Shown piece after piece: positions 1 to 7,342 of a DNA stretch of 64,000 bases. A model generated the notes under the pieces. It was not told where the DNA came from, did not search any database, and was given only the letters and a program-made list of their open reading frames with translations. The first letter of the stretch is position 1, and each line of letters starts with the position of its first letter. The stretch is from Akkermansia massiliensis (GTDB lineage Bacteria; Verrucomicrobiota; Verrucomicrobiia; Verrucomicrobiales; Akkermansiaceae), in NCBI RefSeq assembly GCF_023516715.1, contig NZ_JAMGSI010000003.1, forward strand, positions 1-64,000, given 5' to 3'. Both the position numbers and the translations under genes were made by a program.

Positions 1-40
1 TTGTATTATCGTCGTCCTGTAGATGTTGCTAGACTCCAAT

Positions 41-307
41 CACTCTCCACTCTCCACTCTCCACTCTCCACTCTCCACTCACCACTCTCCACTCTCCACT
101 CTCCACTCTCCACTCTCCACTCTCCACTCTCCACTCTCCACTCTCCACTCTCCACTCTCCACTCTCCACTCTCCACTCTCCACTCTCCACTCTCCACTCT
201 CCACTCTCCACTCTCCACTCTCCACTCTCCACTCTCCACTCTCCACTCTCCACTCTCCACTCTCCACTCTCCACTCTCCACTCTCCACTCTCCACTCTCC
301 ACTCTCC
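41..307. repeat. Heptanucleotide tandem repeat (CACTCTC)n, about 38 copies
   Basis: A 7-bp unit (CACTCTC on the plus strand, GAGAGTG on the other) is repeated almost perfectly for about 265 bp. The one clear variant unit is near position 81, where T becomes A. Because 7 is not a multiple of 3, the array reads through all three frames without a stop and encodes a 7-residue period (STLHSPL-like). It lies directly upstream of gatB, ending about 75 bp before its start codon. The array is a likely variable-number locus. Confidence 0.97.
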
Positions 308-382
308 CGCCTCAGGCCTTTTTACTGGACAGGGAGAAGAGGGTTCCGTACAGTTTGCGCGATATTCAAGCGTTCCGAATTT

Positions 383-1849
383 ATGGCAATTTCAGATTAC
401 ATCGTGACCATTGGCCTGGAAGTCCACTGCCAGATCAAGACGAAGAGCAAAATGTTCTGCTCCTGCGAGACCGGCTTTGGCTTTGAACCCAATACGCGCG
501 TGTGCCCCACCTGCCTGGGGCTGCCGGGCGCCCTGCCCGTCCTGAATGAGTTCGCCATTGAACGCACCCTGCTGACCGGGCTGATGCTGGGATGCTCCAG
601 CCCGGAGGTTTCCCAGTGGGACCGCAAGAATTACTTCTACCCGGACATGGCGAAGAATTACCAGACTTCCCAGCTGGACCTGCCGCTGTGCCTGGGCGGG
701 GAGGTGCCCCTGTATCCCTGGTCCTACCCGAACGACGTGATCAAGGCCGGCGTGCCCCCCTTCCGCACCGTGAAGCTGACCCGCATCCATTTGGAGGAAG
801 ACGCGGCGAAGATCACCCACCACGCCAATTATTCCCTGATTGACTACAACCGCGCGGGGTCCGCCCTGATGGAGATCGTCTCCGACCCGGACATCGATAC
901 CCCGGAGGAAGCCTACGCCTACCTCAAGTCCCTCCAGCAGATTCTGAATTACGGGGACATTTCCGACGCGGACATGGAGAAGGGCCAGATGCGCTGCGAC
1001 GTGAACATTTCCCTGCGTCCCCACGGCCAGAAGGAACTGGGGGCAAAGGTGGAGATGAAGAATCTCAATTCCATGTCCGCCGTACGCCGCGCCCTTCATT
1101 ATGAAATCCAGCGACAGGCGGAAGAACTGGACATGGGCATCGCACAGATCCAGTCCACCCGCCGCTGGGACGACGAACGCGGGGAAAGCTCCATCATGCG
1201 CACCAAGGAAGACGCGCACGATTACCGCTATTTCCCCTGCCCGGACCTGGTGCCCATACACACCGCCCCGCTGGTGGAGAGGGTGCGCAGCCAGATTCCG
1301 GAACTGCCCCAGGAACGCCAGAAAAGGTTCATGGAGGAGTACGGCCTGAGCGAATATGACGCCAACGTGCTGGTGGGAGACCTGGAACTGGCCCGCTTCT
1401 TTGAAGAGGCGGCGCAGGGAACCGCCAGCGGCAAGAAGATCGCCAACTGGGTCATCAACAACATTTCCGCCGTGCTGAATGAAAAAGGCATGCGCCCGTC
1501 CGAATGCCCGGTGAAGCCCGGCGCCATCCGGGACCTGATCGCCATTATTGACGACGGCACCGTTTCCAACAACCAGGCCAAGGACGTTTTCACCAGGATG
1601 TGGGAGGAACCGTCCCTCACCGCGGCGCAGGCCGCCAAGCTGCTGGGCTTTGAAAAGGCGGATTCCTCCTTCCTGGACGGCATCGTGCAGGAGGTCATTT
1701 CCGCCAATCCGGACAAGGTGGCGGAAATCCGGGGCGGCAACGACAAGCTCCTGAACTGGCTCACCGGCCAGGTGATGAAAGCCGCCAAAGGCAAAGCCAA
1801 CCCGAAGATCGTGACGGAAGCGCTGAAAAAGGCTCTTTCAGAACAGTGA
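383..1849 (+). CDS. gatB: Asp/Glu-tRNA(Asn/Gln) amidotransferase subunit B
   Basis: GatB is the tRNA-binding kinase subunit of the GatCAB amidotransferase, which converts misacylated Glu-tRNA(Gln) or Asp-tRNA(Asn) to the amide form in the cytoplasm. The 488 residues open with MAISDYIVTIGLEVHCQI, the typical GatB N-terminus. Zinc-type cysteines (FCSC and CPTCLGLPG) and the core YFYPDMAKNYQ and LIDYNRAG motifs follow, then the helical GatB/YqeY C-terminal domain. The reading frame stays open upstream through the heptamer array to position 23, but ATG 383 matches the family start. There is no obvious Shine-Dalgarno. gatA and gatC are not in the window. Confidence 0.97.
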   Translation: MAISDYIVTIGLEVHCQIKTKSKMFCSCETGFGFEPNTRVCPTCLGLPGALPVLNEFAIERTLLTGLMLGCSSPEVSQWDRKNYFYPDMAKNYQTSQLDLPLCLGGEVPLYPWSYPNDVIKAGVPPFRTVKLTRIHLEEDAAKITHHANYSLIDYNRAGSALMEIVSDPDIDTPEEAYAYLKSLQQILNYGDISDADMEKGQMRCDVNISLRPHGQKELGAKVEMKNLNSMSAVRRALHYEIQRQAEELDMGIAQIQSTRRWDDERGESSIMRTKEDAHDYRYFPCPDLVPIHTAPLVERVRSQIPELPQERQKRFMEEYGLSEYDANVLVGDLELARFFEEAAQGTASGKKIANWVINNISAVLNEKGMRPSECPVKPGAIRDLIAIIDDGTVSNNQAKDVFTRMWEEPSLTAAQAAKLLGFEKADSSFLDGIVQEVISANPDKVAEIRGGNDKLLNWLTGQVMKAAKGKANPKIVTEALKKALSEQ

Positions 1850-1925
1850 CCAAATACTAAAGATGAAAGACCAAATATTTTCCGGCACGAGCTTTAGTAT
1901 TTGGTCTTTCCTATTTAGTATTTTT
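1848..1925 (+). terminator. gatB terminator region with two competing hairpins
   Basis: The left arm GACCAAATACTAAAG (1848-1862, overlapping the gatB stop) pairs perfectly with CTTTAGTATTTGGTC (1892-1906). A second left arm, GAAAGACCAAATA (1865-1877), pairs with the same right arm extended to 1910. The two 13-15 bp stems are mutually exclusive. A T-rich stretch follows at about 1907-1925, consistent with intrinsic termination. Confidence 0.6.
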
Positions 1926-1927
1926 GT

Positions 1928-1948
1928 TCAAGCCCTCAGGGCTTGAAC
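1928..1948. repeat. Perfect short palindrome over the poxB stop codon
   Basis: TTCAAGCCCT-C-AGGGCTTGAA is a 10-bp stem with a single central base and contains the poxB stop codon (1936-1938, minus strand). No T tract follows on either strand, so it is not a classic terminator. It may stabilise the poxB 3' end or act with the adjacent gatB hairpins between the converging genes. Confidence 0.6.
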
Positions 1949-3666
1949 AGCTTTCGGTTCCCGGCCAGGGTGTTCCACACCTGCTTCACTTCCCCGGTCA
2001 GCGTCTGCTTGACCATCGCCAGGGAGAAGTCCGCGGCCTGCCCCAGGCTGATGTAGGGGGGCAGCGCGATGGCATCCCGGTCCACACGGGCATCCAGCAG
2101 AGCCGCTCCCGGATATTTCAGGAAGGCCTGCACCATTTCGTCCACCTGGCTTGACTTGTCCAGCACAAAGCCCTTGATGCCCACGGCGTCCGCCACGGCG
2201 GCAAAGGAGGGGTTGTCCAGGTTGATGCCCCACGGAATCAGGCCCGCGGCCTGCATTTCCAACTGGATGAAGTCCAGGCAGTCGTTATTGTACACCATCA
2301 GCTTCACCGGCAGCTTGTACTGCGCTATGGTAATGAGGTCCCCCAGCAGCATGGACAGGCCGCCGTCTCCGCACAGGGCGACTACCTGGCGGTTCGGGTA
2401 CGCCTTCTGGGCCCCGATCGCCATCGGCATGGCATTCGCCATGGAGCCGTGATTGAAGGAAGCCAGCGTTTTTCTGCCCAGCGTGGAGCACAGGAAACGC
2501 GCGCTCCAGATGCAGGGGGTGCCCGTGTCCACGGTAAACACGGCGTCCGGAGCCGCGTACTTGTTCACGGCGGTGGTCACCTGTTCGGGGCGGATGGGCG
2601 ATTCCTTGTCGTTCCCGTCCATGTAGGCATTCATGTCCTTCACATCCTTGGCGTGACGCTTCAGGGAGGCGTCCAGGTGGTCGGAATCCTTTTTCTCCTC
2701 CACCATTCCCAGCAGGGCGTCCACCGTGGCGCCCACGTCCCCGCAGATTCCCAGGTCCAGGCGGCAGCGGCGGCCCAGCACTTCCCCGCGACGGTCGATC
2801 TGGACGATGGCGGGCTTGGTAGGAAGGAAGTTGAAATAGGGGAAATCCGTCCCCCACATCACGATCAGGTCGCTCTCATGCATGGCCTTGTACGCGTCAC
2901 CCCAGCCCAGCAGTCCGGTCATGCCTACGCCCACGGGGTTGTCATGCTCAAAATAGTCCTTGCCGCGCCAGGTATAGGCAATCGGGGCCTTCACGCGGGC
3001 GGCGAGCTGCACCACCTTGCGTTCCGCTCCGGCGCAGCCGCCCCCGCAGAAGAAAGTAATGCGGTCGTGTGAAGCGAGCATCTGCGCCAGCCGCGCCACG
3101 GATTCATGGTCCGGAACCACTGTTTCCCGGGCGAAGGCGGGTGGATGCACCAGGTCTTTGGCCTCCGCCGGCGCGTCCGCCACGTCGCCCGGCAGCACGA
3201 TGACGCCCACGTCATGCAGGGAATAGGCATGCTGGATGGCGGACATCAGCACGCGGGGAGCCTGCTCCGCCGTGGAAGCCAGTTCCGCATAAGAGCTGCA
3301 TTCCTTGAACAGTTGTTCCGGATGGGTCACCTGGAAATAGTCCACCCCCACCTGGCTCTGGGGGATGTGGGAGGCGATCGCCAGCACGCGGGCCCTGCTC
3401 CGGTGGGCATCATAAAGGCCATTGATCAAGTGAAGATTGCCGGGGCCGCTGCTGCCGCAGCACACGGCCAGGTTACCGGTCAGCTGGGCTTCCGCACTGG
3501 CGGCAAAGGCGCCCACCTCCTCATGCCTCATGTGGATCCATTCGATGGTTTTTTTTCTGCGGAGGGCGTCCGTAATGGGGTTCAAACTGTCTCCCACAAT
3601 GCCGTAAATGCGCTTTACTCCCGCTTTTTCCAAGATTTCAACAAGCTGATCAGCTACCGTATACAT
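1936..3666 (-). CDS. poxB: Pyruvate dehydrogenase (quinone) / pyruvate oxidase, TPP-dependent
   Basis: PoxB decarboxylates pyruvate to acetate and CO2 and passes electrons to quinone at the membrane. The 576 residues match the usual length (about 570). The three ThDP-enzyme domains are visible: the N-terminal Pyr domain with the catalytic Glu in RHEEVGAFAA (about residue 50) and GSSGPGN, a central FAD-type domain, and the C-terminal PP domain with GDGGLSMLLGDL followed by YNND, the ThDP-Mg signature. It is a single gene, convergent with gatB. Other ThDP oxidases (acetolactate synthase) are less likely given the MYTVADQLVEILEKAGVKRIYG start and the length. No clear Shine-Dalgarno precedes the start. 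Confidence 0.92.
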   Translation of the reverse strand: MYTVADQLVEILEKAGVKRIYGIVGDSLNPITDALRRKKTIEWIHMRHEEVGAFAASAEAQLTGNLAVCCGSSGPGNLHLINGLYDAHRSRARVLAIASHIPQSQVGVDYFQVTHPEQLFKECSSYAELASTAEQAPRVLMSAIQHAYSLHDVGVIVLPGDVADAPAEAKDLVHPPAFARETVVPDHESVARLAQMLASHDRITFFCGGGCAGAERKVVQLAARVKAPIAYTWRGKDYFEHDNPVGVGMTGLLGWGDAYKAMHESDLIVMWGTDFPYFNFLPTKPAIVQIDRRGEVLGRRCRLDLGICGDVGATVDALLGMVEEKKDSDHLDASLKRHAKDVKDMNAYMDGNDKESPIRPEQVTTAVNKYAAPDAVFTVDTGTPCIWSARFLCSTLGRKTLASFNHGSMANAMPMAIGAQKAYPNRQVVALCGDGGLSMLLGDLITIAQYKLPVKLMVYNNDCLDFIQLEMQAAGLIPWGINLDNPSFAAVADAVGIKGFVLDKSSQVDEMVQAFLKYPGAALLDARVDRDAIALPPYISLGQAADFSLAMVKQTLTGEVKQVWNTLAGNRKLFKP

Positions 3667-3767
3667 GCAGATTAGACCAAGACCGGTTGAAAAAAATCAG
3701 TGCTTGTGTGTCATAGATACCGGAAGTTCCTTCCGCGCGGAAAACCATGACGGATTTTCAAACAGCC

Positions 3768-3791
3768 GCCTCTCCTGCCGGGAGGCTTTTT
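3768..3791 (+). terminator. Intrinsic-terminator-like hairpin ahead of the glycosidase gene
   Basis: GCCTCTC (3768-3774), loop CTGCC and GGGAGGC (3780-3786) form a 7-bp stem followed by TTTTT. It reads on the plus strand, where no gene ends; poxB diverges on the minus strand. It could stop antisense transcription into the glycosidase gene or attenuate a more distal promoter. Confidence 0.5.
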
Positions 3792-3793
3792 CC

Positions 3794-3821
3794 TTGAAGA
3801 AACCGCGTTGGAGTCTATCTT
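3794..3821 (+). promoter_or_regulatory. Candidate sigma70-type promoter for the glycosidase gene
   Basis: TTGAAG (3794-3799), a 16-bp spacer and TATCTT (3816-3821) lie 35 bp before the start codon and just after the terminator-like hairpin. Each box matches four of six consensus bases, so this is a weak call. Confidence 0.25.
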
Positions 3822-3855
3822 GGCAAGGTAGTTCCATTTTCCTTGATACCAAACC

Positions 3856-6393
3856 ATGAAATTCCTCACTAAAGCTCTCCTGATGGCCACCGTTCTGGGA
3901 AGCGTTGCCACCGTTCCCGCAGCAGTCGTCTTCCCGGGCCCCACCCCCGGCGCGGCCAATGCGGAGCAGGCGCCCTCCGGCTATACCCTTTCCAACAACA
4001 TCCTGACGGCCAAATTCATCAACCGGGGCGGGAAGCTTTCCTTCGGAGGAATGACGTCCAAACTGGGCCCTGTAGCCAAGGCCGGGGACGAATTGTTCAT
4101 CATCAACCTTCAGGACGGCCAGAGCATCAAGTCCTCCGGCCTGAAGGCGGGGGACGTCAAACTCGTCACCCTCCAGCCCAATCCCAAGGCGTTCAAACTG
4201 GCGGACCGCTTCCCCGGAAAAGCCGTCACGGCCTCCTTCCAGGCGCTGAACGGCTCCCTGCACATTTCCTGGCGCGCCGTACTCAGGGACAATTCCCACT
4301 ACCTGCGGCAGGAACTCCGCCTGGTGAGCACAAAGCCCATTCAGATGAAAAGCATCGTGGCCATGCAGTATGACCTGGTGGAAGGGAAGGCGGGTTCCCC
4401 CTCCGTTTCCGGCAATGCCAGGGGCGCGCTCATCGTGAACGACCTGGCGTTCACCGCCCTGGAAACGCCCATGGGCATCAACACCGTGGGAGGCTCCGGA
4501 AACGCGGCAGGCGGGGAGTCCACAGCCTGGAACGCGGACAAATGGTCCACGGCTTCATGGACGGGCAATTTCAACATTCCGCAGGAGCTGAAAAAGCAGT
4601 ACGGGGAACAGGTAGCCTGCGCGGAAGGCCCCGTCACCATTGACGGCAAGGGCTCCTGCACCATTACTTTCCAGTACAAGGGAGGCGACAAGGGAAACAA
4701 CAAGCTGAACACCGCCGGCGTGCAGCTCCTTTCCGCCAAGGGGGCCGTCCTTGACTCCGACTTCCACGCCGGGAGTACCGGAGACGCCAATGCCAACAAT
4801 TCCTACACCGTAAAAGTTCCCGCCAAGGGGAATTACCTGCTGCGCTACTGGGTCCAGACCAGGAGCGAACCGATTGCCAGCAAGGGGGAAATCACTTTCT
4901 CCCTGCCCGTGCGCACGCTGGAGGAAAAGGAAGACGCCCAGGCGGACGATTCCCAGCTCGCCCAGGGCGTCTGGAGCCGCAAAACCACCATGCAGCCCAG
5001 GGAGGTGTGGGAGGTGTCCTCCGTCCTCGGCATCTTCGCCCCCGGCCAGCAACGCCGTTCCTTCCTGGCCTATATGGAGCGGGAGCGCGTGATGCCCTAC
5101 CGCCCCTTCATCCATTACAATTCCTGGTATGAACTGAACATCAACCGGAACAATGATTCAGACCCCGCCAAGCGCATGACGGAAGAACAGTGCCTGGCCG
5201 TCCTGAAGGATTGGCAGGAACAGTTTTTCCAGAAGCGCGGCATGTCCATTGACGCCTTCGTCTGGGACGACGGCTGGGACGAGTTCAACAGCCTGTGGGA
5301 TTTCCACAAGATGTTCCCGCAGGGCTTCAGGCGCATTGACGCCGCCGCGGGTAAACAAAAGGCCGGCATCGGCACCTGGCTGGGCCCGGTGGGCGGCTAC
5401 GGTGCCTCCAAGGGCAAGCGCCTGGCCCACTGGAATGTGAAGCACCCGGACAACAAGATCGGCAACTTCCAGCTTTCCAACAAGGAATACTTTGACGCCT
5501 TTGTGGGCCGCTGCTCCCAGATGGTGAAGGACTACAACATGAAGTACTTCAAATTCGACGGCATCAGCACCCATTTCCACGCCAAGGGCCCCGGCAACGA
5601 GGAGGATGCGGAAGGCATCATCCGCGTGCTGAACGCCCTGCGCAAGAAGAAGGGGGACCTTTACATCAATTGCACCGTGGGCACCTGGGCCTCCCCGTTC
5701 TGGTTCCGTTATGCGGATTCCGTATGGAGGCAGGAAAACGACTTCGGAACGATTGGCGTGGGCGACAACCGCGACAAGTGGATTACCTACCGCGACCGCC
5801 TGGTGCATGAGGTCTTTGTGCAGGGTTCCCCGCTGATGCCCATCAATTCCATGATGACCCACGGCCTGATGGTCACCAAGTTCGGGCCGCCCGCGTGCAT
5901 GCCCCGCGACCCTGAAAACGTGAAGAAGGAACTCCGCTGCGCCACGGCCTGCGGCACCTCCCTGCAGGAGCTTTACGTGGACAGGGACCTGATGAACGCC
6001 AAGGACGGCATGCTGTGGGACGAGCTGGCCAAGGGCATTAAATGGATACGCCGCAACGCGGACGTTCTGGACGACGTGCACTGGGTGGGCGGCAACCCGT
6101 GGAACAAGGAGGCCAATGAAGGGGCCGTGTACGGCTGGGCCGCATGGAATAAAAACAAGGCCACCCTGGCCCTCCGCAATTCCTCCGACCAGGAAAAGAG
6201 CCTGACCGGCACCCTGCGCGGCATCCTGGACATTCCCGCGGACGTCAAGGGGGCCATCACCTTCAAGGATTCCTATGACGACCAGCGGGAGCTGGACGGC
6301 TTCTCCGGCAAGACCGTAAACATTGACAAGGAGCTCACCTTCACGCTGAAGCCCTTTGAAGTGCTGGTGTACGAAGGAGGAAAGGTCAAATAA
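3856..6393 (+). CDS. Secreted clan-D (GH36/GH27-like) glycoside hydrolase
   Basis: The 845-residue protein starts with a signal peptide (MKFLTKALLMATVLGSVATVPAA). A beta-rich N-terminal domain follows, with an extra beta-sandwich-like segment at about residues 215-355. The TIM barrel begins with DAFVWDDGWDE (residues 466-476), the DDGW-type motif of alpha-galactosidase families. It continues with YFKFDG (564-569), where D568 sits at the clan-D nucleophile position (KxD). RYADSVW further on could hold the acid/base. A C-terminal beta domain closes the protein. Likely substrates are terminal alpha-galactose or alpha-N-acetylgalactosamine on host or plant glycans, in the periplasm or outside. 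Family and substrate are inferred. Confidence 0.75.
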   Translation: MKFLTKALLMATVLGSVATVPAAVVFPGPTPGAANAEQAPSGYTLSNNILTAKFINRGGKLSFGGMTSKLGPVAKAGDELFIINLQDGQSIKSSGLKAGDVKLVTLQPNPKAFKLADRFPGKAVTASFQALNGSLHISWRAVLRDNSHYLRQELRLVSTKPIQMKSIVAMQYDLVEGKAGSPSVSGNARGALIVNDLAFTALETPMGINTVGGSGNAAGGESTAWNADKWSTASWTGNFNIPQELKKQYGEQVACAEGPVTIDGKGSCTITFQYKGGDKGNNKLNTAGVQLLSAKGAVLDSDFHAGSTGDANANNSYTVKVPAKGNYLLRYWVQTRSEPIASKGEITFSLPVRTLEEKEDAQADDSQLAQGVWSRKTTMQPREVWEVSSVLGIFAPGQQRRSFLAYMERERVMPYRPFIHYNSWYELNINRNNDSDPAKRMTEEQCLAVLKDWQEQFFQKRGMSIDAFVWDDGWDEFNSLWDFHKMFPQGFRRIDAAAGKQKAGIGTWLGPVGGYGASKGKRLAHWNVKHPDNKIGNFQLSNKEYFDAFVGRCSQMVKDYNMKYFKFDGISTHFHAKGPGNEEDAEGIIRVLNALRKKKGDLYINCTVGTWASPFWFRYADSVWRQENDFGTIGVGDNRDKWITYRDRLVHEVFVQGSPLMPINSMMTHGLMVTKFGPPACMPRDPENVKKELRCATACGTSLQELYVDRDLMNAKDGMLWDELAKGIKWIRRNADVLDDVHWVGGNPWNKEANEGAVYGWAAWNKNKATLALRNSSDQEKSLTGTLRGILDIPADVKGAITFKDSYDDQRELDGFSGKTVNIDKELTFTLKPFEVLVYEGGKVK

Positions 6394-6461
6394 AAGCTTC
6401 CGGAGTCCCGGAGCCACGCTCCCGCTCAAGCAGAAGCGGCACTTGAAAAGCTACATTGGGG

Positions 6462-6495
6462 GGGAGGCTGGAAAAGCAGCCTCCCTCCATTTTTT
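6462..6495 (+). terminator. Intrinsic terminator after the glycosidase gene
   Basis: GGGAGGCTG (6462-6470), loop GAAAAG and CAGCCTCCC (6477-6485) form a perfect 9-bp stem. TTTTTT follows at 6490-6495. It lies between two converging genes. Confidence 0.85.
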
Positions 6496-6516
6496 CCACC
6501 CGTCCCTGCGCCCGGG

Positions 6517-7170
6517 TCAGAACGTTTTCTCAAACGTCACCGCTTCCAGCGGGTCGGAGGGGTTGACCGGCATCACCAGGCATTCCGCATTCTCCCCGCC
6601 CAGGTACAGCGTCAAACTGCTGCCGGGGGAATAAACGATGGAGACGCCGTAATATCCCCCTTTCTTCACCAGGGACCAGGTTCCGCGGCAGGAGGAAACG
6701 AGGTCCTCCTCCAGCACGGAAAGGTCATCCCGGTCTTCCGGGCGGGAAATCCACCTGCCCCACGCCTCCGGGCGCGGGAAGGAGGAAATCTCGCACGTTC
6801 CGTCTTCATTCAGGAGAAGCGTGGAGGAGCTGACCTGGAAAAAGCGCTTCAGCTCCGGCGGCCGGAAAAACCACCGCTCCCTGGGGGAGGATTCCACCTC
6901 GTACTTTCCGGACAGGGCCTGGAGCTCCGGCTCCTGGATCCACAGGAAAGTCTTTTGATGCATCACCTGGCGGCACGCCAGGCCCACCACGGCCAGCAGG
7001 GAAAGGAACGCCAGGGCAAACGCCCACAGGGCCAGCCGCTTTCTCCACCACGCATACACGGCGGCCAGTCCCGCCACGCTGCCCACGCAGATCCAGAACC
7101 CCCAGGAGCGGGAGAGGAAGGCAAGGGCGTCCGCCAGTACGGAAAGGCCATGAGAAAGATCATTCCACAT
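6517..7170 (-). CDS. Two-TM membrane protein, unknown function
   Basis: The protein has 217 residues. Two hydrophobic helices are visible (about residues 22-40, WGFWICVGSVAGLAAVYAW, and 46-65, LALWAFALAFLSLLAVVGLA), then a soluble domain of about 150 residues with many aromatic and charged residues. I do not recognise the family. It lies alone between the glycosidase (convergent) and the Ca2+ ATPase (divergent). The start has no clear Shine-Dalgarno. Confidence 0.7.
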   Translation of the reverse strand: MWNDLSHGLSVLADALAFLSRSWGFWICVGSVAGLAAVYAWWRKRLALWAFALAFLSLLAVVGLACRQVMHQKTFLWIQEPELQALSGKYEVESSPRERWFFRPPELKRFFQVSSSTLLLNEDGTCEISSFPRPEAWGRWISRPEDRDDLSVLEEDLVSSCRGTWSLVKKGGYYGVSIVYSPGSSLTLYLGGENAECLVMPVNPSDPLEAVTFEKTF

Positions 7171-7342
7171 AGGTGCTTCAGAATCGCCGGAACTCCGTCA
7201 AAGTCAAGGCAACAATGCCGCCTTTTACGGCACGGGAGGCAAGCCGCGCCGCTCCTTTCCCAAAAACTCCCGTCATCATCCCTGAAAATCCTCCTCCGCA
7301 CTTTTCTCACGGACTCCAATCAGGTAAAGAAACATCTCAACC

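Noticed and set aside
41-307. Possible CRISPR array
   Set aside because: The unit is 7 bp with no spacers, and no cas gene is present.
1-486. Long reading frames on both strands through the heptamer array
   Set aside because: They are open only because a 7-bp unit without stops cycles through all frames. The peptide is a pure repeat.
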